DNA of 64,000 nucleotides from Dechloromonas hortensis (GCF_009469765.1 NZ_SSSQ01000011.1:1-64000); one strand, 5' to 3'; shown: positions 52,694-62,797, numbered from the stretch's first letter. Notes: generated from the sequence alone by a model not told the origin. Numbers and translations: made by a program.

Positions 52694-53593
52694 ATGACGC
52701 AAGCCGCCCGCCAAAGCAAGCCCGCCGCCCTCTTTGAAATGCCCAGCCCGTTCGAGACCGAAAGCGGCAAGATCCTGCTCCACGAACCAGCCTGGGCCCG
52801 CGAAGGCGAGTTGCGCGCCCAGTTGCTCGACGAAAGCTACCCGAAGCCTTTCGTCGTCGACGACGGCGAGCGCCGTTACCTGTACTTCAACACCCGGCTG
52901 ATGCAGAGCGCCATGCGCCTGAAGGCGCCGAACGACCTCGATCTGCGCTACACCCAGAAAATGATGAGCTTCCTGCTCTTCAACCCCCACCCCAAGCGCA
53001 TCGTGCTGATCGGCCTGGGCGGCGGTTCGCTGGTCAAGTTCTGCTACACGCGGATGCCCTCGGTGCAATTCACCGCGGTAGACATCGACCCGGACGTGAT
53101 CGCCTTTCGCGAGGTTTTCATGCTGCCGCCGGACGGACCGCGACTGCAGGTCATCGAAGGCGATGGCGCCGAATACATCGCCGGCGCCGACAAAGGTATC
53201 GATGTCGTGATGGTCGATGCCTTCGACGAAACCGGCTTCGCGCCGGCGCTGGCCAACCGGGAATTCCTCGAAAGCATCTACGGCAAGCTCTCCGGCAATG
53301 GCGTACTGGTCGTCAATCTGGCCGGCGAGAAGGACAGCTACGTCGGCCTGATCAGCGATGCGATGCAGGTTTTCGACGAACAGGTGATCGTCTTCGGCGT
53401 CCCGGAAGATGGCAACCACGTGCTGCTCGCCTTCAAGGTCCGCTATTTCGAACCACGCTGGCGCTGGTTGCACAACCACGCCAAAGAATTGCGCGCCAAG
53501 TTCGGCCTGGACTTTCCGACTTTCGCACAAAAGATCGAACGTGCCGCCAAGCTCGGCGTTGCCCGCCGCGAAGCGGTGCGCGGGTTGAGATGA
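52694..53593 (+). CDS. Spermidine-synthase-like methyltransferase-fold protein
   Basis: The protein has 299 residues. It has the Rossmann motif IVLIGLGGGSLVKFCY near residue 100, the acidic residue in VDIDPDVIAF and VVMVDAFDETG, as in spermidine synthases and related transferases. The N-terminal half lacks the full polyamine-binding set, so the substrate is uncertain; such proteins are often annotated as spermidine synthase-like. ATG 52694 is chosen by comparison with the -10 spacing of other genes here; ATG 52685 is possible. Its stop overlaps the next start (ATGA). Confidence 0.82.
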   Translation: MTQAARQSKPAALFEMPSPFETESGKILLHEPAWAREGELRAQLLDESYPKPFVVDDGERRYLYFNTRLMQSAMRLKAPNDLDLRYTQKMMSFLLFNPHPKRIVLIGLGGGSLVKFCYTRMPSVQFTAVDIDPDVIAFREVFMLPPDGPRLQVIEGDGAEYIAGADKGIDVVMVDAFDETGFAPALANREFLESIYGKLSGNGVLVVNLAGEKDSYVGLISDAMQVFDEQVIVFGVPEDGNHVLLAFKVRYFEPRWRWLHNHAKELRAKFGLDFPTFAQKIERAAKLGVARREAVRGLR

Positions 53594-54669
53594 AGCGTCT
53601 CTACCTCGCTGCAGCCGGCATCGCGCTGCTCACCGCCTGTGCCACGGTCAACCCGCAATATGACCCAAAAAAGCCGCACCACCGCCCGCAGGGCTTTGCC
53701 AACAGCGACCCGACGCTGCATATCGGGGAACTGCCCTGGTACGACGTGCTGCGACGCAACCTGCGCGGCGACTTCCGGCCGCTCAAGGAACCCGCAGGCG
53801 GCTACGCCCGCTTTGCCCGCGACTGGAGCGTCGCGCTCGACCCGCAAGCCCTGCAGCAACGCCAAGAGACACCGCGCCTCACCTGGCTCGGCCACGCTTC
53901 ACTGCTCCTGCAGGTGGCCGGCAAGAACATCCTGATCGACCCGCAGCTATCCGATTACGCCGGGCCTCATCCCTGGCTCTCAGCCAAGCGCCGCGTACCG
54001 GCCCCGATCGAGCCGGAAGCGCTGCCGCCGATCGACTTCGTGCTGATTTCGCACAATCACTACGATCATCTCGACCAAGCGACCATCGAACGCCTGCTTG
54101 CCGCCGGCCAGAAACCGCAGTTCATCGTCAGCCTCGGCGTCAAGGCCTGGTTCGACGAACGCGGCATCGGGCGGGTGAGCGAACTGGACTGATGGGAGAC
54201 GCTGGAATTCGGCCCGCTCAAGCTGCATTACACGCCAGCCCAGCATTGGAGCAAGCGCACCCTGTTCGATGCCAACGCAACACTGTGGGGTGGCTTCGCC
54301 ATCGAATGGTCGGCCGGACAGGCGGCGCCGTGGCGCTTTCTGTACACCGGCGACACCGGCTACTCGAAGGATTTCCAGGAAATCCGCCGCCGCCTCGGGC
54401 CGGTCGATTTTCTCGCCATTCCAGTCGGCGCCTACCTGCCGCGCGACTTCATGGCGCCGCAGCACATCAACCCGGACGATGCGCTCAGGATCATGCTCGA
54501 CCTGGAGGCGAAACAGGCGCTCGGCGTGCATTGGGGCACTTTCGAGCTAACCCAGGAAAGTTTCGACCAGCCGCCGCAGGATCTGGCGGCCGCGCTAGAG
54601 CAACGCGGCCTGCCACCGCAACGCTTCTGGCTGTTCAAACACGGCGAGATGCGCCGCCTGCTGCCCTGA
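53590..54669 (+). pseudogene. MBL-fold hydrolase lipoprotein gene interrupted by in-frame TGA
   Basis: One continuous frame of 360 codons is broken only by TGA at 54190-54192. The first part (200 residues) has a lipobox LTAC, WLGHASLLLQV and the metal motif SHNHYDHLD. After the TGA the same frame continues with [29 protein letters not shown] and GVHWGTFEL, the remaining metal and active-site segments of the RomA/NAPE-PLD-like family. The TGA replaces what is normally Trp in a D-W-W-E context. So it is a nonsense mutation, sequencing error or readthrough. As written, the product lacks half its active site. Confidence 0.88.
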
Positions 54670-55227
54670 TCAGTCGATCGCGGCGTAGACGACTTCGATG
54701 ATATCGATTTCGCGGATGCCGAGCGGGCTCTGGAAGCGCACGCTGTCGCCTTCGCGCGACTTGATCAGTGCCCGGGCCAGCGGCGAGATCCAGCTGATAC
54801 GACCGCGCGCGACGTCGGCTTCATCGACACCGACAATGGTGTAGGTGTTTTCTGCCCCATCGACATCGGCAACGGTGACCCGGGCACCGAAAAAGACCTG
54901 GTCGTTGTCGCCCTGGCGCAGTGGATCGACGATTTCGGCAATATCGAGGCGCTTGGTCAGGAAGCGGATGCGCCGGTCGATTTCGCGCAGGCGCCGCTTG
55001 CCATAGATGTAATCGCCGTTTTCCGAACGGTCGCCGTTTGAGGCGGCCCAGGCGACGATTTCCACCACATGCGGCCGCTCGCGCTTGACCAGGTGCTCCA
55101 GTTCGGACTTCAACCGGGCATGACCGCCCGGCGTAATGTAGTTGCGTGTGCCGCTGGGCAGCTTCAGCGATGCTTCGAGTTCTTCTTCGTCATCGCCGTC
55201 GCTCTCCCGTACGAACGCCTTGTTCAT
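54670..55227 (-). CDS. greB: Transcription elongation factor GreB
   Basis: The 185-residue protein has an N-terminal coiled coil with the acidic tip (ASNGDRSENGDYIYGKRRLREIDRR, residues about 65-90) and a C-terminal FKBP-like domain (GRISWISPLARALIKSREGD). GreB stimulates RNA cleavage by backtracked RNA polymerase. A 25-residue acidic N-terminal extension (SDGDDEEELEAS) is longer than usual. ATG 55227 overlaps the stop of the upstream gene. The gene is convergent with the broken hydrolase. Confidence 0.94.
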   Translation of the reverse strand: MNKAFVRESDGDDEEELEASLKLPSGTRNYITPGGHARLKSELEHLVKRERPHVVEIVAWAASNGDRSENGDYIYGKRRLREIDRRIRFLTKRLDIAEIVDPLRQGDNDQVFFGARVTVADVDGAENTYTIVGVDEADVARGRISWISPLARALIKSREGDSVRFQSPLGIREIDIIEVVYAAID

Positions 55228-55535
55228 CAATAACCGATGCTGTAGTGCTCGACGTCGACGCGGATCAACTCGCGACCGAGAATCGCCGCCGTGTATTTGG
55301 CAAACTGTTCGGCCCAGGTGCGCTGGTCGCGGAAACGCCCTTCGCCGGCGTATTTGGCGACGCTGAGAATACGGTCGACGGCCAGGATCTTGCCGGTCGG
55401 CGTCGCCACATCGCATTCAAGCACGGTAAATTCATGATCGAACCATTGACGGGCTTCGTCGGCTGCCGCGCCACCGAAAACCTTGAAATCGAATTCCTTG
55501 TCGCGGCCGAAAGACACGATCACATGATGTTGCAT
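55227..55535 (-). CDS. Small hypothetical protein upstream of greB
   Basis: The 102-residue protein has a start at ATG 55535, directly after GGAGGAGAGAG; an ORF from 55550 would translate that ribosome site. The sequence (HHVIVSFGRDKEFDFKVFGG, then HEFTVLECDVATPTGKIL) is a soluble alpha/beta protein with no recognised family. Translational coupling to greB (TGATG) suggests co-expression. Confidence 0.7.
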   Translation of the reverse strand: MQHHVIVSFGRDKEFDFKVFGGAAADEARQWFDHEFTVLECDVATPTGKILAVDRILSVAKYAGEGRFRDQRTWAEQFAKYTAAILGRELIRVDVEHYSIGY

Positions 55536-55603
55536 TTCTCTCTCCTCCATTGAATTGTTCGGGTTATTCTAGCAATAACATCGCATGCAGTCAGGAACAG
55601 TCC

Positions 55604-55825
55604 ATGGCCACCCAAACATTGACCGACGAGGAACTGGATGGCATCCGCCACCAGCTACAGGAGTTGCAGGTCGAACATCGCGACCTCGATCAGGTGATTT
55701 CCCACCTGATCGAAAACCCGCCGCCCGATGATCTGCTGGTCCGCCGGATCAAAAAACGGAAACTGGCCCTGAAAGACCGCATCCTGCTGCTGGAAGCTAT
55801 GCTGGTGCCGGATATTCCGGCTTAG
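55604..55825 (+). CDS. YdcH-like DUF465 family small protein
   Basis: The 73-residue helical protein matches DUF465/YdcH in length and layout: HRDLDQVISHLIENPPPDD followed by VRRIKKRKLALKDRILLLE. It probably folds as a helical hairpin. The function of the family is unknown. It starts at ATG 55604, divergent from the small protein next to greB. Its TAG overlaps the stop of a tiny gene on the other strand. Confidence 0.85.
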   Translation: MATQTLTDEELDGIRHQLQELQVEHRDLDQVISHLIENPPPDDLLVRRIKKRKLALKDRILLLEAMLVPDIPA

Positions 55826-55965
55826 TCGGCGGCCGGCGGAATCCGGAAAAAGATCCAGTAAGCGCCGCCGAGCGCTGCCGCCACAGCCAGCTCCCAAAGC
55901 ATCGGGAACTGCCAGACCACTCCTGCCAGCAGCGCCAGCAGGAGCAGATAGCGGAAAAATTTCAA
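55822..55965 (-). CDS. Tiny membrane protein downstream of pit
   Basis: A 48-codon frame starting with TTG 55965 just after the pit stop (55967-55969) encodes KFFRYLLLLALLAGVVW and then a second hydrophobic stretch ELAVAAALGGAYWIFF, ending RIPPAAD. Two membrane helices in 47 residues with codon use like neighbours suggest a real small protein. No good ribosome site is visible, so translational coupling to pit is needed; upstream in-frame codons are also open. Not recognised. Confidence 0.5.
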   Translation of the reverse strand: MKFFRYLLLLALLAGVVWQFPMLWELAVAAALGGAYWIFFRIPPAAD

Positions 55966-55966
55966 A

Positions 55967-56974
55967 TCAGAGAACCAGGCGGCCGATATACCAGGCAATC
56001 GCCGCCATCGCCGCGCTGCACGGGATGGTCAGGATCCACGCCCAGACGATGCCGCCGGCGACGCCCCAGCGAACGCGGCGGGCACCGCGCGTCGAACCGA
56101 CCCCGGCAATGGCGCCGGTAATGGTATGCGTCGTCGACACCGGAATGCCGAGTGCCGTCGCCAGGAACAGGGTGATCGCGCCGCCGGTGTTGGCACAGAA
56201 ACCGCGCGGTTGATTGAGCTTGGTGATGCGATTGCCCATGGTCTTGACGATGCGCCAGCCACCGAACATGGTACCGAGGCCCATCGCGGTATAGCAAGAG
56301 AACACCACCCAGCCCGGAATGGCGGCATGAGGGTCAGACATGCCGGCGGCGATCAGCAGCATCCAGATGATGCCAACCGTTTTTTGCGCGTCATTGCCAC
56401 CGTGGCCAAGGCTGTAAGCCGCTGCCGAGAGTAGCTGGAAGCGGCGGAAATGCTTGTCCACCTTTCTGGGCGCAACGTTGCGGCAGATCCATGAAACCGC
56501 CACCATCAGGCCGCCACCGATCACGAAGCCGAGGAAAGGCGCGATGAAGATGAAAGCGATGATCTTCAGGACCCCGGCCGAAATCAGGCCGCCCACTCCG
56601 GCCTTGGCAATCGCCGCCCCGACCAGGCCGCCGACCAGCGCGTGCGAAGAGGAGGACGGAATGCCGTAGTACCAGGTGATGATGTTCCAGATGATGGCGC
56701 CGACCAGCGCCCCGAAAATCACGTAGTGATCGACGATGCTCGGGTCGATGGTGCCTTTGCCGATGGTGCTGGCCACCTTGAGCTGGAACAGGAAGTAGGC
56801 GAGAAAATTGAAGGCCGCGGCCCAGATCACCGCCTGATGCGGCTTGAGAACGCGGGTCGAGACGATGGTGGCAATCGAGTTGGCGGCATCGTGGAAGCCG
56901 TTCATGAAATCGAACAGCAAGGCAACGACGACCAGCGTGATGACCACGCCGAGACTGATTTGTACGGTATCCAT
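55967..56974 (-). CDS. pit: Low-affinity inorganic phosphate transporter
   Basis: The 335-residue protein has about ten helices and both PiT signature repeats: LFDFMNGFHDAANSIATIVSTR near the N-terminus and AYSLGHGGNDAQKTVGII in the middle. It imports phosphate as a neutral metal-phosphate with protons. It follows the DUF47/PhoU-like gene by 14 bp, the standard pairing. Length is shorter than E. coli PitA (499) because the large cytoplasmic loop is missing, as in many bacteria. Confidence 0.95.
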   Translation of the reverse strand: MDTVQISLGVVITLVVVALLFDFMNGFHDAANSIATIVSTRVLKPHQAVIWAAAFNFLAYFLFQLKVASTIGKGTIDPSIVDHYVIFGALVGAIIWNIITWYYGIPSSSSHALVGGLVGAAIAKAGVGGLISAGVLKIIAFIFIAPFLGFVIGGGLMVAVSWICRNVAPRKVDKHFRRFQLLSAAAYSLGHGGNDAQKTVGIIWMLLIAAGMSDPHAAIPGWVVFSCYTAMGLGTMFGGWRIVKTMGNRITKLNQPRGFCANTGGAITLFLATALGIPVSTTHTITGAIAGVGSTRGARRVRWGVAGGIVWAWILTIPCSAAMAAIAWYIGRLVL

Positions 56975-56988
56975 ACCGAGCTACCCGC

Positions 56989-57627
56989 TCAGGAGTTTTC
57001 TAGAACGATGGCCTCAATCGTGCCGGCGACGTCCTTGCAGCGATCGCTCACCGATTCGAGCAGTTCGTAGATTTCCTTCATCTTGACCACCTGGCGCACA
57101 TCCGGCTCTTCGCGGAAGAGCTTGGACATCGCTTCGCGCAGCATGCGATCGGCGTCGGATTCAAGATCGTTGATTTCATGGCAGTGCCTGAGGATGGCCG
57201 GCGCGTTTTCCATGCTGTGCAGCAGCTTGACCGCCGACTGCACGCAGACGCAGCAACGCTCGGTGACATCGGCCAGCAGCTTCGCTTCGGCCGGCACGCT
57301 ATGGACGTCGTAGAGGGCCATCGACTCGGCGACATCCTGAACGATGTCGAGAATGTCATCCATGCCGTTGATCAGCTGATGAATCTCATCGCGGTCGAAC
57401 GGGGTAATGAATGAGGTGTGCAACTGCGCCAGCGTGCTGTGGGTGATTTCATCCGCCTTGCGCTCAATGACGTCGATTTCTTCGGCACGCTTTTCAGCAT
57501 GCTCCGGCGCATCGACCAGCGCCCCGATCAACCCGGACAGCGCTTGGCCGCCCTGCACAATCAACTCGGCGTGCGCGTTGAAAAGATCGAAATACTTGCC
57601 CTCCCTGGGCATCAAGCGACCGAACAT
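56989..57627 (-). CDS. DUF47 (PhoU-like) phosphate transport accessory protein
   Basis: The 212-residue helical protein belongs to the TIGR00153/DUF47 family: ALVDAPEHAEKRAEEIDVIERKADEITH and ITPFDRDEIHQLINGMDDILD match it, with E/DxxxD metal-binding helices like PhoU. It is thought to regulate the adjacent Pit transporter. It starts at ATG 57627 and precedes pit by 14 bp in one operon. Confidence 0.92.
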   Translation of the reverse strand: MFGRLMPREGKYFDLFNAHAELIVQGGQALSGLIGALVDAPEHAEKRAEEIDVIERKADEITHSTLAQLHTSFITPFDRDEIHQLINGMDDILDIVQDVAESMALYDVHSVPAEAKLLADVTERCCVCVQSAVKLLHSMENAPAILRHCHEINDLESDADRMLREAMSKLFREEPDVRQVVKMKEIYELLESVSDRCKDVAGTIEAIVLENS

Positions 57628-57721
57628 GACAGTCCTGTGAAGTTATTGTTACAGCCCGGCATTCTATCACGCGGGACTGATCGACCCGCGATCAAGCGCG
57701 TCGGCCGGGCATGCTTGCCGC

Positions 57722-57727
57722 TAAAAT
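57722..57727 (+). promoter_or_regulatory. -10 element of the small gene at 57736, probably leaderless
   Basis: TAAAAT ends 8 bases before ATG 57736 with no ribosome site between, matching the other examples in this window. Confidence 0.45.
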
Positions 57728-57735
57728 GTCGCACG

Positions 57736-58065
57736 ATGAGCAACACCCTGCCGGCCGATACTTTCGGCGACCCCTTTCTTCTCGATGACCTGCCGCTGCC
57801 GCGCCAGCCGGCCGGCTACGCGGTCCAGCGGCTCGACACCGATACCCTGCTCGACCGCCATTCCGGCGCTTTCCTGCCGGTTCGTTCGCCCGAACTGGCG
57901 GGGCTGTTCCCGACCTTCGACGCCGCCCATGCCGCAGCCAGCGCCTGGGTCACGCAGCACTGCCCGCCGCCGGCCGACCACTGCCTGGCCATCGTCCCGG
58001 CCGGCTTCGACCCCTTTCTCAACCGCCACGTGCTGATCTACGGCGTGCTCTGCGGTCAACCCTGA
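57736..58065 (+). CDS. Small hypothetical protein (109 residues)
   Basis: The protein has no signal peptide or membrane helix. The sequence begins SNTLPADTFGDPFLLDDLP and contains a Pro/Ala-rich middle with one His/Cys pair (TQHCPPP), ending FDPFLNRHVLIYGVLCGQP. No family was recognised. It lies 27 bp before the aldo/keto reductase gene and probably shares its transcript. Its last codons coincide with a CTGCGGTCAACCC copy of the dispersed element. Confidence 0.6.
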   Translation: MSNTLPADTFGDPFLLDDLPLPRQPAGYAVQRLDTDTLLDRHSGAFLPVRSPELAGLFPTFDAAHAAASAWVTQHCPPPADHCLAIVPAGFDPFLNRHVLIYGVLCGQP

Positions 58066-58092
58066 TTTCCGGCCCATTTTCGGAGAAACACC

Positions 58093-59142
58093 ATGTCCCC
58101 ATTCCAGCAACGCCCCCTTGGCAACAGCGACCTGATCGTTCCTGATGTCTGCCTCGGCACGATGACCTTCGGCGAACAGACCGCTGAAAGCGACGCCCAC
58201 GCCCAACTTGATTACGCACTGGCCGCCGGCGTCAATTTCATCGATGTCGCCGAGATGTATCCAGTGCCGGCCCGCGCCGAAACCTGCGGCGCCTCGGAGC
58301 GCATCGTCGGCAACTGGCTGGCCCGCCAGGCCCGCGACAAGATCCTGATCGCCACCAAGGTAGCCGGCCCCAGCCGCAACCTGAGCTGGATCCGCAGCGG
58401 CCCGCCGGCCATGGACCGGGCCAATATCCGCGCCGCCATCGACGGCTCGTTGCAACGCCTGCGCACCGACTACATCGACCTCTATCAATTGCACTGGCCG
58501 GAACGCAACCAGCCGATGTTCGGCCAATGGCACTTCGATCCGGCCAACGAACGGGAATGCACGTCGATTCGCGAGCAACTGCAAGCCCTCGGCGAACTGG
58601 TCAAGGAAGGCAAGGTGCGCCAGATCGGCGTCTCCAACGAACACGCCTGGGGCTTGATGCAGTTCGTCCGCCTCGCCGAGGAAGCCGGCCTGCCCCGCAT
58701 CGTCTCGACGCAGAACGCCTACAACCTGCTCAACCGGACCTACGAGACATCCTTGCTGACCGAAATCGGCCATCGCGAAAACATCGGCCTGCTCGCCTAC
58801 TCGACGCTGGCCTTCGGCCACCTGACTGGCAAGTACCTGGCCAATCCGGACGCCCCGGGCCGGATCACCCAGTGGCCCACCTTCGGTCAGCGCTACACCA
58901 AGCCCAACGTCCAGCCCGCCGTCGCCGCCTACGCCGCGCTGGCCGCCAAGCACGGCCTGACCCCGAGCCAGCTCGCCCTCGGCTTTGTCCGCTCGCGCTG
59001 GTTCGTTGCCAGCACCATTGTCGGTGCCTCGTCGCTAACGCAACTGCAGGAAACCCTGCCGGCGACCCAGACCGCGATTTCTCCCGAACTGCTGGCTGAA
59101 ATCGACGCCCTCCAGTTGCGATACACCAACCCGGCACCATGA
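58093..59142 (+). CDS. Aldo/keto reductase (Tas/YajO type)
   Basis: The 349-residue TIM-barrel reductase has the usual catalytic tetrad positions: NFIDVAEMYP (Asp, Tyr), KILIATKVAG (Lys) and LYQLHWPE (His). The NADPH region is GLTPSQLALGFVRSR plus IVGASSLTQLQE. It reduces aldehydes or ketones; the physiological substrate is unknown. ATG 58093 follows GGAG. It is coupled by ATGA to the DUF455 gene. Confidence 0.93.
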   Translation: MSPFQQRPLGNSDLIVPDVCLGTMTFGEQTAESDAHAQLDYALAAGVNFIDVAEMYPVPARAETCGASERIVGNWLARQARDKILIATKVAGPSRNLSWIRSGPPAMDRANIRAAIDGSLQRLRTDYIDLYQLHWPERNQPMFGQWHFDPANERECTSIREQLQALGELVKEGKVRQIGVSNEHAWGLMQFVRLAEEAGLPRIVSTQNAYNLLNRTYETSLLTEIGHRENIGLLAYSTLAFGHLTGKYLANPDAPGRITQWPTFGQRYTKPNVQPAVAAYAALAAKHGLTPSQLALGFVRSRWFVASTIVGASSLTQLQETLPATQTAISPELLAEIDALQLRYTNPAP

Positions 59143-59936
59143 GTCGTTCGCTGTTCGCCGCCTTGGCCGACGCGCTGGCCGCCACCGAAATCGAGCAAAA
59201 ACTGGCGTTGACCGCAGGCATCGCCGCCGACTGGCAAGCCGGCCGGCTGGACTGGCGCGACCAGCCCGGGGTCGCCCTGCACTGCGGCCTTCCGGCCCGA
59301 CCGGAACTGGTTTCACCCCGACGGGTGCCGAAACGCAATCCGAAAAGCCCGGAAGGTCGCGCCCGGCTGGTGCACGCCATCGTCCATATCGAGTTCACGG
59401 CGATCAATTTGGCGCTCGACCACGCGGCGCGCTTTCCCGGCATGCCGGCGCAGTATTACGCCGACTGGATCGGCGTCGCCGCCGAAGAGGCCTACCACTT
59501 TACGATCCTGCGCCAGCGCCTGCAGGCGCTCGGTCACGACTATGGCGATTTTCCCGCCCATGCCGGTCTGTGGGCGATGGCCGAGAAGACAGCCGGCGAC
59601 GTCCTCGCCCGCATGGCGCTGGTGCCGCGCCTGCTCGAAGCGCGCGGCCTCGATGCGACGCCGCCCATCCAGCAGAAGCTGGCGGAATGCGGCGATGAGG
59701 AATCGGCTCGCCTGCTCGACATCATCCTGCGCGACGAGATCGGCCATGTCGGCCTCGGCGACCAGTGGTTCCGCCAGCTTTGTGCCGACCGCCAACTCGA
59801 ACCGGAAAGCACCTATCGCCGCCTGCTCGACGACTACGAAGCGCCTTGGCCACAGGCGCCAATGAACGAAGCGGCCCGCCTCGCCGCCGGCTTCAGCACC
59901 GGCGAACTGGCCGAACTGGTCGCGGCCCGCGCCTAG
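59139..59936 (+). CDS. DUF455 ferritin-like protein
   Basis: The 265-residue helical protein has ferritin-like metal motifs: [30 protein letters not shown] and [15 protein letters not shown], which give the E...ExxH...ExxH pattern of a diiron site. DUF455 function is unknown; distant relatives are MiaE-like tRNA hydroxylases. It overlaps the aldo/keto reductase by ATGA. It is convergent with the hybrid kinase, whose stop overlaps its own by four bases. Confidence 0.88.
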   Translation: MSRSLFAALADALAATEIEQKLALTAGIAADWQAGRLDWRDQPGVALHCGLPARPELVSPRRVPKRNPKSPEGRARLVHAIVHIEFTAINLALDHAARFPGMPAQYYADWIGVAAEEAYHFTILRQRLQALGHDYGDFPAHAGLWAMAEKTAGDVLARMALVPRLLEARGLDATPPIQQKLAECGDEESARLLDIILRDEIGHVGLGDQWFRQLCADRQLEPESTYRRLLDDYEAPWPQAPMNEAARLAAGFSTGELAELVAARA

Positions 59937-62797
59937 CGGGCCGGCAGCCAGTTCAGCAAGGCGGCATAGAGCAGATCGGGATCGACCGGTTTGGCGACAT
60001 GAGCGTTCATGCCGGCCTCCAGGCAGATCGCCACATCATCTTCAAAAGCGTTGGCGGTCAACGCCAGAATCGGCACGTTTTCATAGCCGGGCAGCCGGCG
60101 AATGCGCCGCGTCGCCTCCAGGCCATCAAGCACCGGCATCTGGACATCCATCAGGATCAGGTCATAACGCTCGCTGGCGGCGCGCGCCAGCGCCTCGGCG
60201 CCATTGTCGACCATATCCAGTTCCAGCTCGACGCTCGACAACAATTCGCTCGCCACCTCACGGTTGATCTCGTTGTCTTCGGCGAGCAGGATGCGCTGGC
60301 CGGCGTGGCGTTCAATCAGCAACCTACCGACCTCGGCCGCCCCGGCCACGGGCGCCTCGGGCGCGCGGCCACTCAGCCGCAGCAGGGTGTCGTACAGGCA
60401 TGAGGCGGAAACCGGCTTGGCCAGTACGCCATGAAAACCGGCCGGCGCCCACAATTCACGCCCCAACTCGTTGTCGTAGGCGGTGACCAGCAGATGCAGC
60501 GGGCGATGCTGCAAAGGCATCCGGGCCAGCGCCGCAGCCGCCTCCAGTCCATCCATGCCCGGCATACGCCAGTCGAAGAGGACGATCTCGAATGGCTCAC
60601 CGAGGCGGTCGGCCTCGGCGATCATGCCCAGCCCCGCCTCGCCACTGGTCGCTTCCGTCGCCCGCATACCCTGCTGACGCAGCATCTCGACCAAGACCAG
60701 GGCGGCTTCCGGATGATCATCGACCACCAGCGCCCGCCGACCAGCCAGTGCAGAAAGTGCCGGGCGTGGCGCCAGCTTGCTACCGTCGCGCCCGAGTCGG
60801 GCGGTAAACCAGAAAATACTGCCTTTTCCGGGCGCGCTTTCAACGCCGATCTCGCCGCCCATCATCGCCGCCAGCCGCCGGCTGATCGCCAGGCCCAGCC
60901 CCGTCCCGCCATACTGCCGGGTGGTCGAACTATCAGCCTGCTCGAAGGCCGAAAACAGACGCGGCAAAGCCGCTTGATCGATACCGATGCCGGTATCGCG
61001 CACCTCGAAGCGGGCCAGCACCTGTCCATCCCGCTCCTCGACGACTGCAGCCCGGATGACGATCGAGCCCTGCTCGGTGAATTTCAGGGCATTGCCGGTG
61101 AAATTGAGCAGGATCTGCCCGAGGCGCAGCGCATCGCCCTGGAAGGTACCGGCCAGCGCCGGCGCGACATCGCGAATCAGTTCGACACCCTTGGCACTGG
61201 CCCGCTCGGCGGTCATCGCACAGACGCCATCGAAGACCGTGTCCATGTCGAAGCTGCTGTACTCGAGGTGCAGCTTGCCGGCTTCGATCTTCGAAATATC
61301 GAGAATGTCGTTGATGATCGACAACAGGTGATGCGCCGCATCATTGATTTTCTTCAGACGCTCGACCTGACGCGGGTCGCTCAATTCCTTCTGCAACAGA
61401 TGGGTCAGGCCGACGATGGCATTCATCGGCGTCCTGATTTCGTGGCTCATGTTGGCCAGGAAAGAACTCTTCGACTGGTTGGCCCGCTCGGCCGCATCGC
61501 GCGCCATGGCCAGGGCGTCGTTGGCTTCGGCCAGGTCGCGGGTGCGCTGCGCCACCTTGAGATCGAGTTCCTCGCCCCAGCGCCGCAAGGCACCAGTCTG
61601 CTCGCCGATGGTGTCGAGCAGTTGATCGAAGAGCTGGCCGAGCGCCACCAGCTCGTCATCCCCCGGCATTTCGCCGACCCTTGCTGCAAGCTCGCCCTGA
61701 CTGACCGCCCGCATTGCCGTATCGAGCCGCGCCAGCGGATGCAGGATGCCGCGCGCCAGGCGCCAGGAGACCCAGGTCGCCAGCATCGCGGCAATCGCCA
61801 GCGACAGCATCAACAGGCCGATGGCACGCCAGCGAAAAGCGGCGAATGGCGCCTCCGGAATACCGACATAAAGCATGCCGACCCGTTCACCGTGATAATC
61901 GAGCAGCAGCTCGTACGCCGTCACCGCCCAGTGATCAACGACAAAAGCCCGGCGTATCCAGGTTTCGCCGCGATCGAAAACCGCCTCCTTGACGCTCTGC
62001 GAGACCCGCGTGCCAATGGCGCGCTCGCCCCCGGCACGGCGCACGCTGGTCGCAATCCGCACATCGCCGAGAAACAAGGTCACAGCGCCGCTCGCACCAA
62101 GTTGGCGCAAACCGCTGGCCGAAACAATTTCCGACAGGTAATCGACAAAAGCAGCCTGCCGGTTGAGCAAAGTGCCGCCGACGACGGTGGCGATCACCAT
62201 TCCCGCTTCATCGCGCATCGGCGCCGCGGCCACCACCACCAGCCCGCGTTTTTCTTCCGTAAGCGGGCTCGGCGTGGCCAATGGCGTATCGATCAGGCTA
62301 AGCGCCGCCCGGACCGGCAACGTCGCCGACAGTTGCAACAGCTTGTCCGCCGGCAGAACCTCCAGCCCAACCCGCTCATCGGCATTGCGCAACGCATCGC
62401 CGAGCACCTTCAGGTCAACATAAGGATCGCCCGCCACCAGGCCTTCACTGGCCGCCAGGACGCTGCCCTGCGGATCGACAATGGCAAGAAAGTCGAAGCC
62501 GACATTCTCCTGGCGAGAAGCCAGCACCTCGGCCAGCCCAACATCATTCGCCTCGCGGCGGAGCAGACTGCGTATCCGCCGGGAATCTGCCAGGCTCTGC
62601 GACGAAGCCAGCGCTTCACGCTGGATGTGCACGAGATGACTGCGCGCCATCGCCAGATCACCGGTCACCTTGTGGGTCAGCAAGCGGTCGAAATACTCGT
62701 TGCCAAAGTAGAACAAGATGCCGCCCAGCACCGGCAGAGCCAATAGCGGAAAACCCGCCAGCACCCAGAGACGCCATTTCAGAGAACCCGGCCGCAA
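59933..62797 (-). CDS. Hybrid sensor histidine kinase with two receiver domains
   Basis: The protein has 954 residues from TTG 62797. Two membrane helices (about 10-32 and 325-347) enclose a Cache-like periplasmic sensor. A HAMP linker (345-400), HisKA with [13 protein letters not shown] (phospho-His near 450), HATPase (DTGIGI, GGTGLGL) and two receivers follow: DWRMPG near 744 and MDVQMP near 882. No output domain. The frame stays open upstream with protein-like sequence and no ATG, GTG or TTG; GGGAGAGAG followed by ATT at 62836 could be the true start, adding 13 residues. Confidence 0.92.
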   Translation of the reverse strand: MRPGSLKWRLWVLAGFPLLALPVLGGILFYFGNEYFDRLLTHKVTGDLAMARSHLVHIQREALASSQSLADSRRIRSLLRREANDVGLAEVLASRQENVGFDFLAIVDPQGSVLAASEGLVAGDPYVDLKVLGDALRNADERVGLEVLPADKLLQLSATLPVRAALSLIDTPLATPSPLTEEKRGLVVVAAAPMRDEAGMVIATVVGGTLLNRQAAFVDYLSEIVSASGLRQLGASGAVTLFLGDVRIATSVRRAGGERAIGTRVSQSVKEAVFDRGETWIRRAFVVDHWAVTAYELLLDYHGERVGMLYVGIPEAPFAAFRWRAIGLLMLSLAIAAMLATWVSWRLARGILHPLARLDTAMRAVSQGELAARVGEMPGDDELVALGQLFDQLLDTIGEQTGALRRWGEELDLKVAQRTRDLAEANDALAMARDAAERANQSKSSFLANMSHEIRTPMNAIVGLTHLLQKELSDPRQVERLKKINDAAHHLLSIINDILDISKIEAGKLHLEYSSFDMDTVFDGVCAMTAERASAKGVELIRDVAPALAGTFQGDALRLGQILLNFTGNALKFTEQGSIVIRAAVVEERDGQVLARFEVRDTGIGIDQAALPRLFSAFEQADSSTTRQYGGTGLGLAISRRLAAMMGGEIGVESAPGKGSIFWFTARLGRDGSKLAPRPALSALAGRRALVVDDHPEAALVLVEMLRQQGMRATEATSGEAGLGMIAEADRLGEPFEIVLFDWRMPGMDGLEAAAALARMPLQHRPLHLLVTAYDNELGRELWAPAGFHGVLAKPVSASCLYDTLLRLSGRAPEAPVAGAAEVGRLLIERHAGQRILLAEDNEINREVASELLSSVELELDMVDNGAEALARAASERYDLILMDVQMPVLDGLEATRRIRRLPGYENVPILALTANAFEDDVAICLEAGMNAHVAKPVDPDLLYAALLNWLPAR

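Noticed and set aside
54190..54192. TGA read as selenocysteine
   Set aside because: The family has Trp at this place, not Cys, and no selenoprotein relatives are known to me. No clear SECIS-like hairpin was seen right after the codon.
60431..62746. 771-residue open frame opposite the hybrid kinase
   Set aside because: Composition is Arg/Gln/His/Ala-rich as expected for antisense of GC-rich coding DNA; the minus-strand kinase has all motifs.
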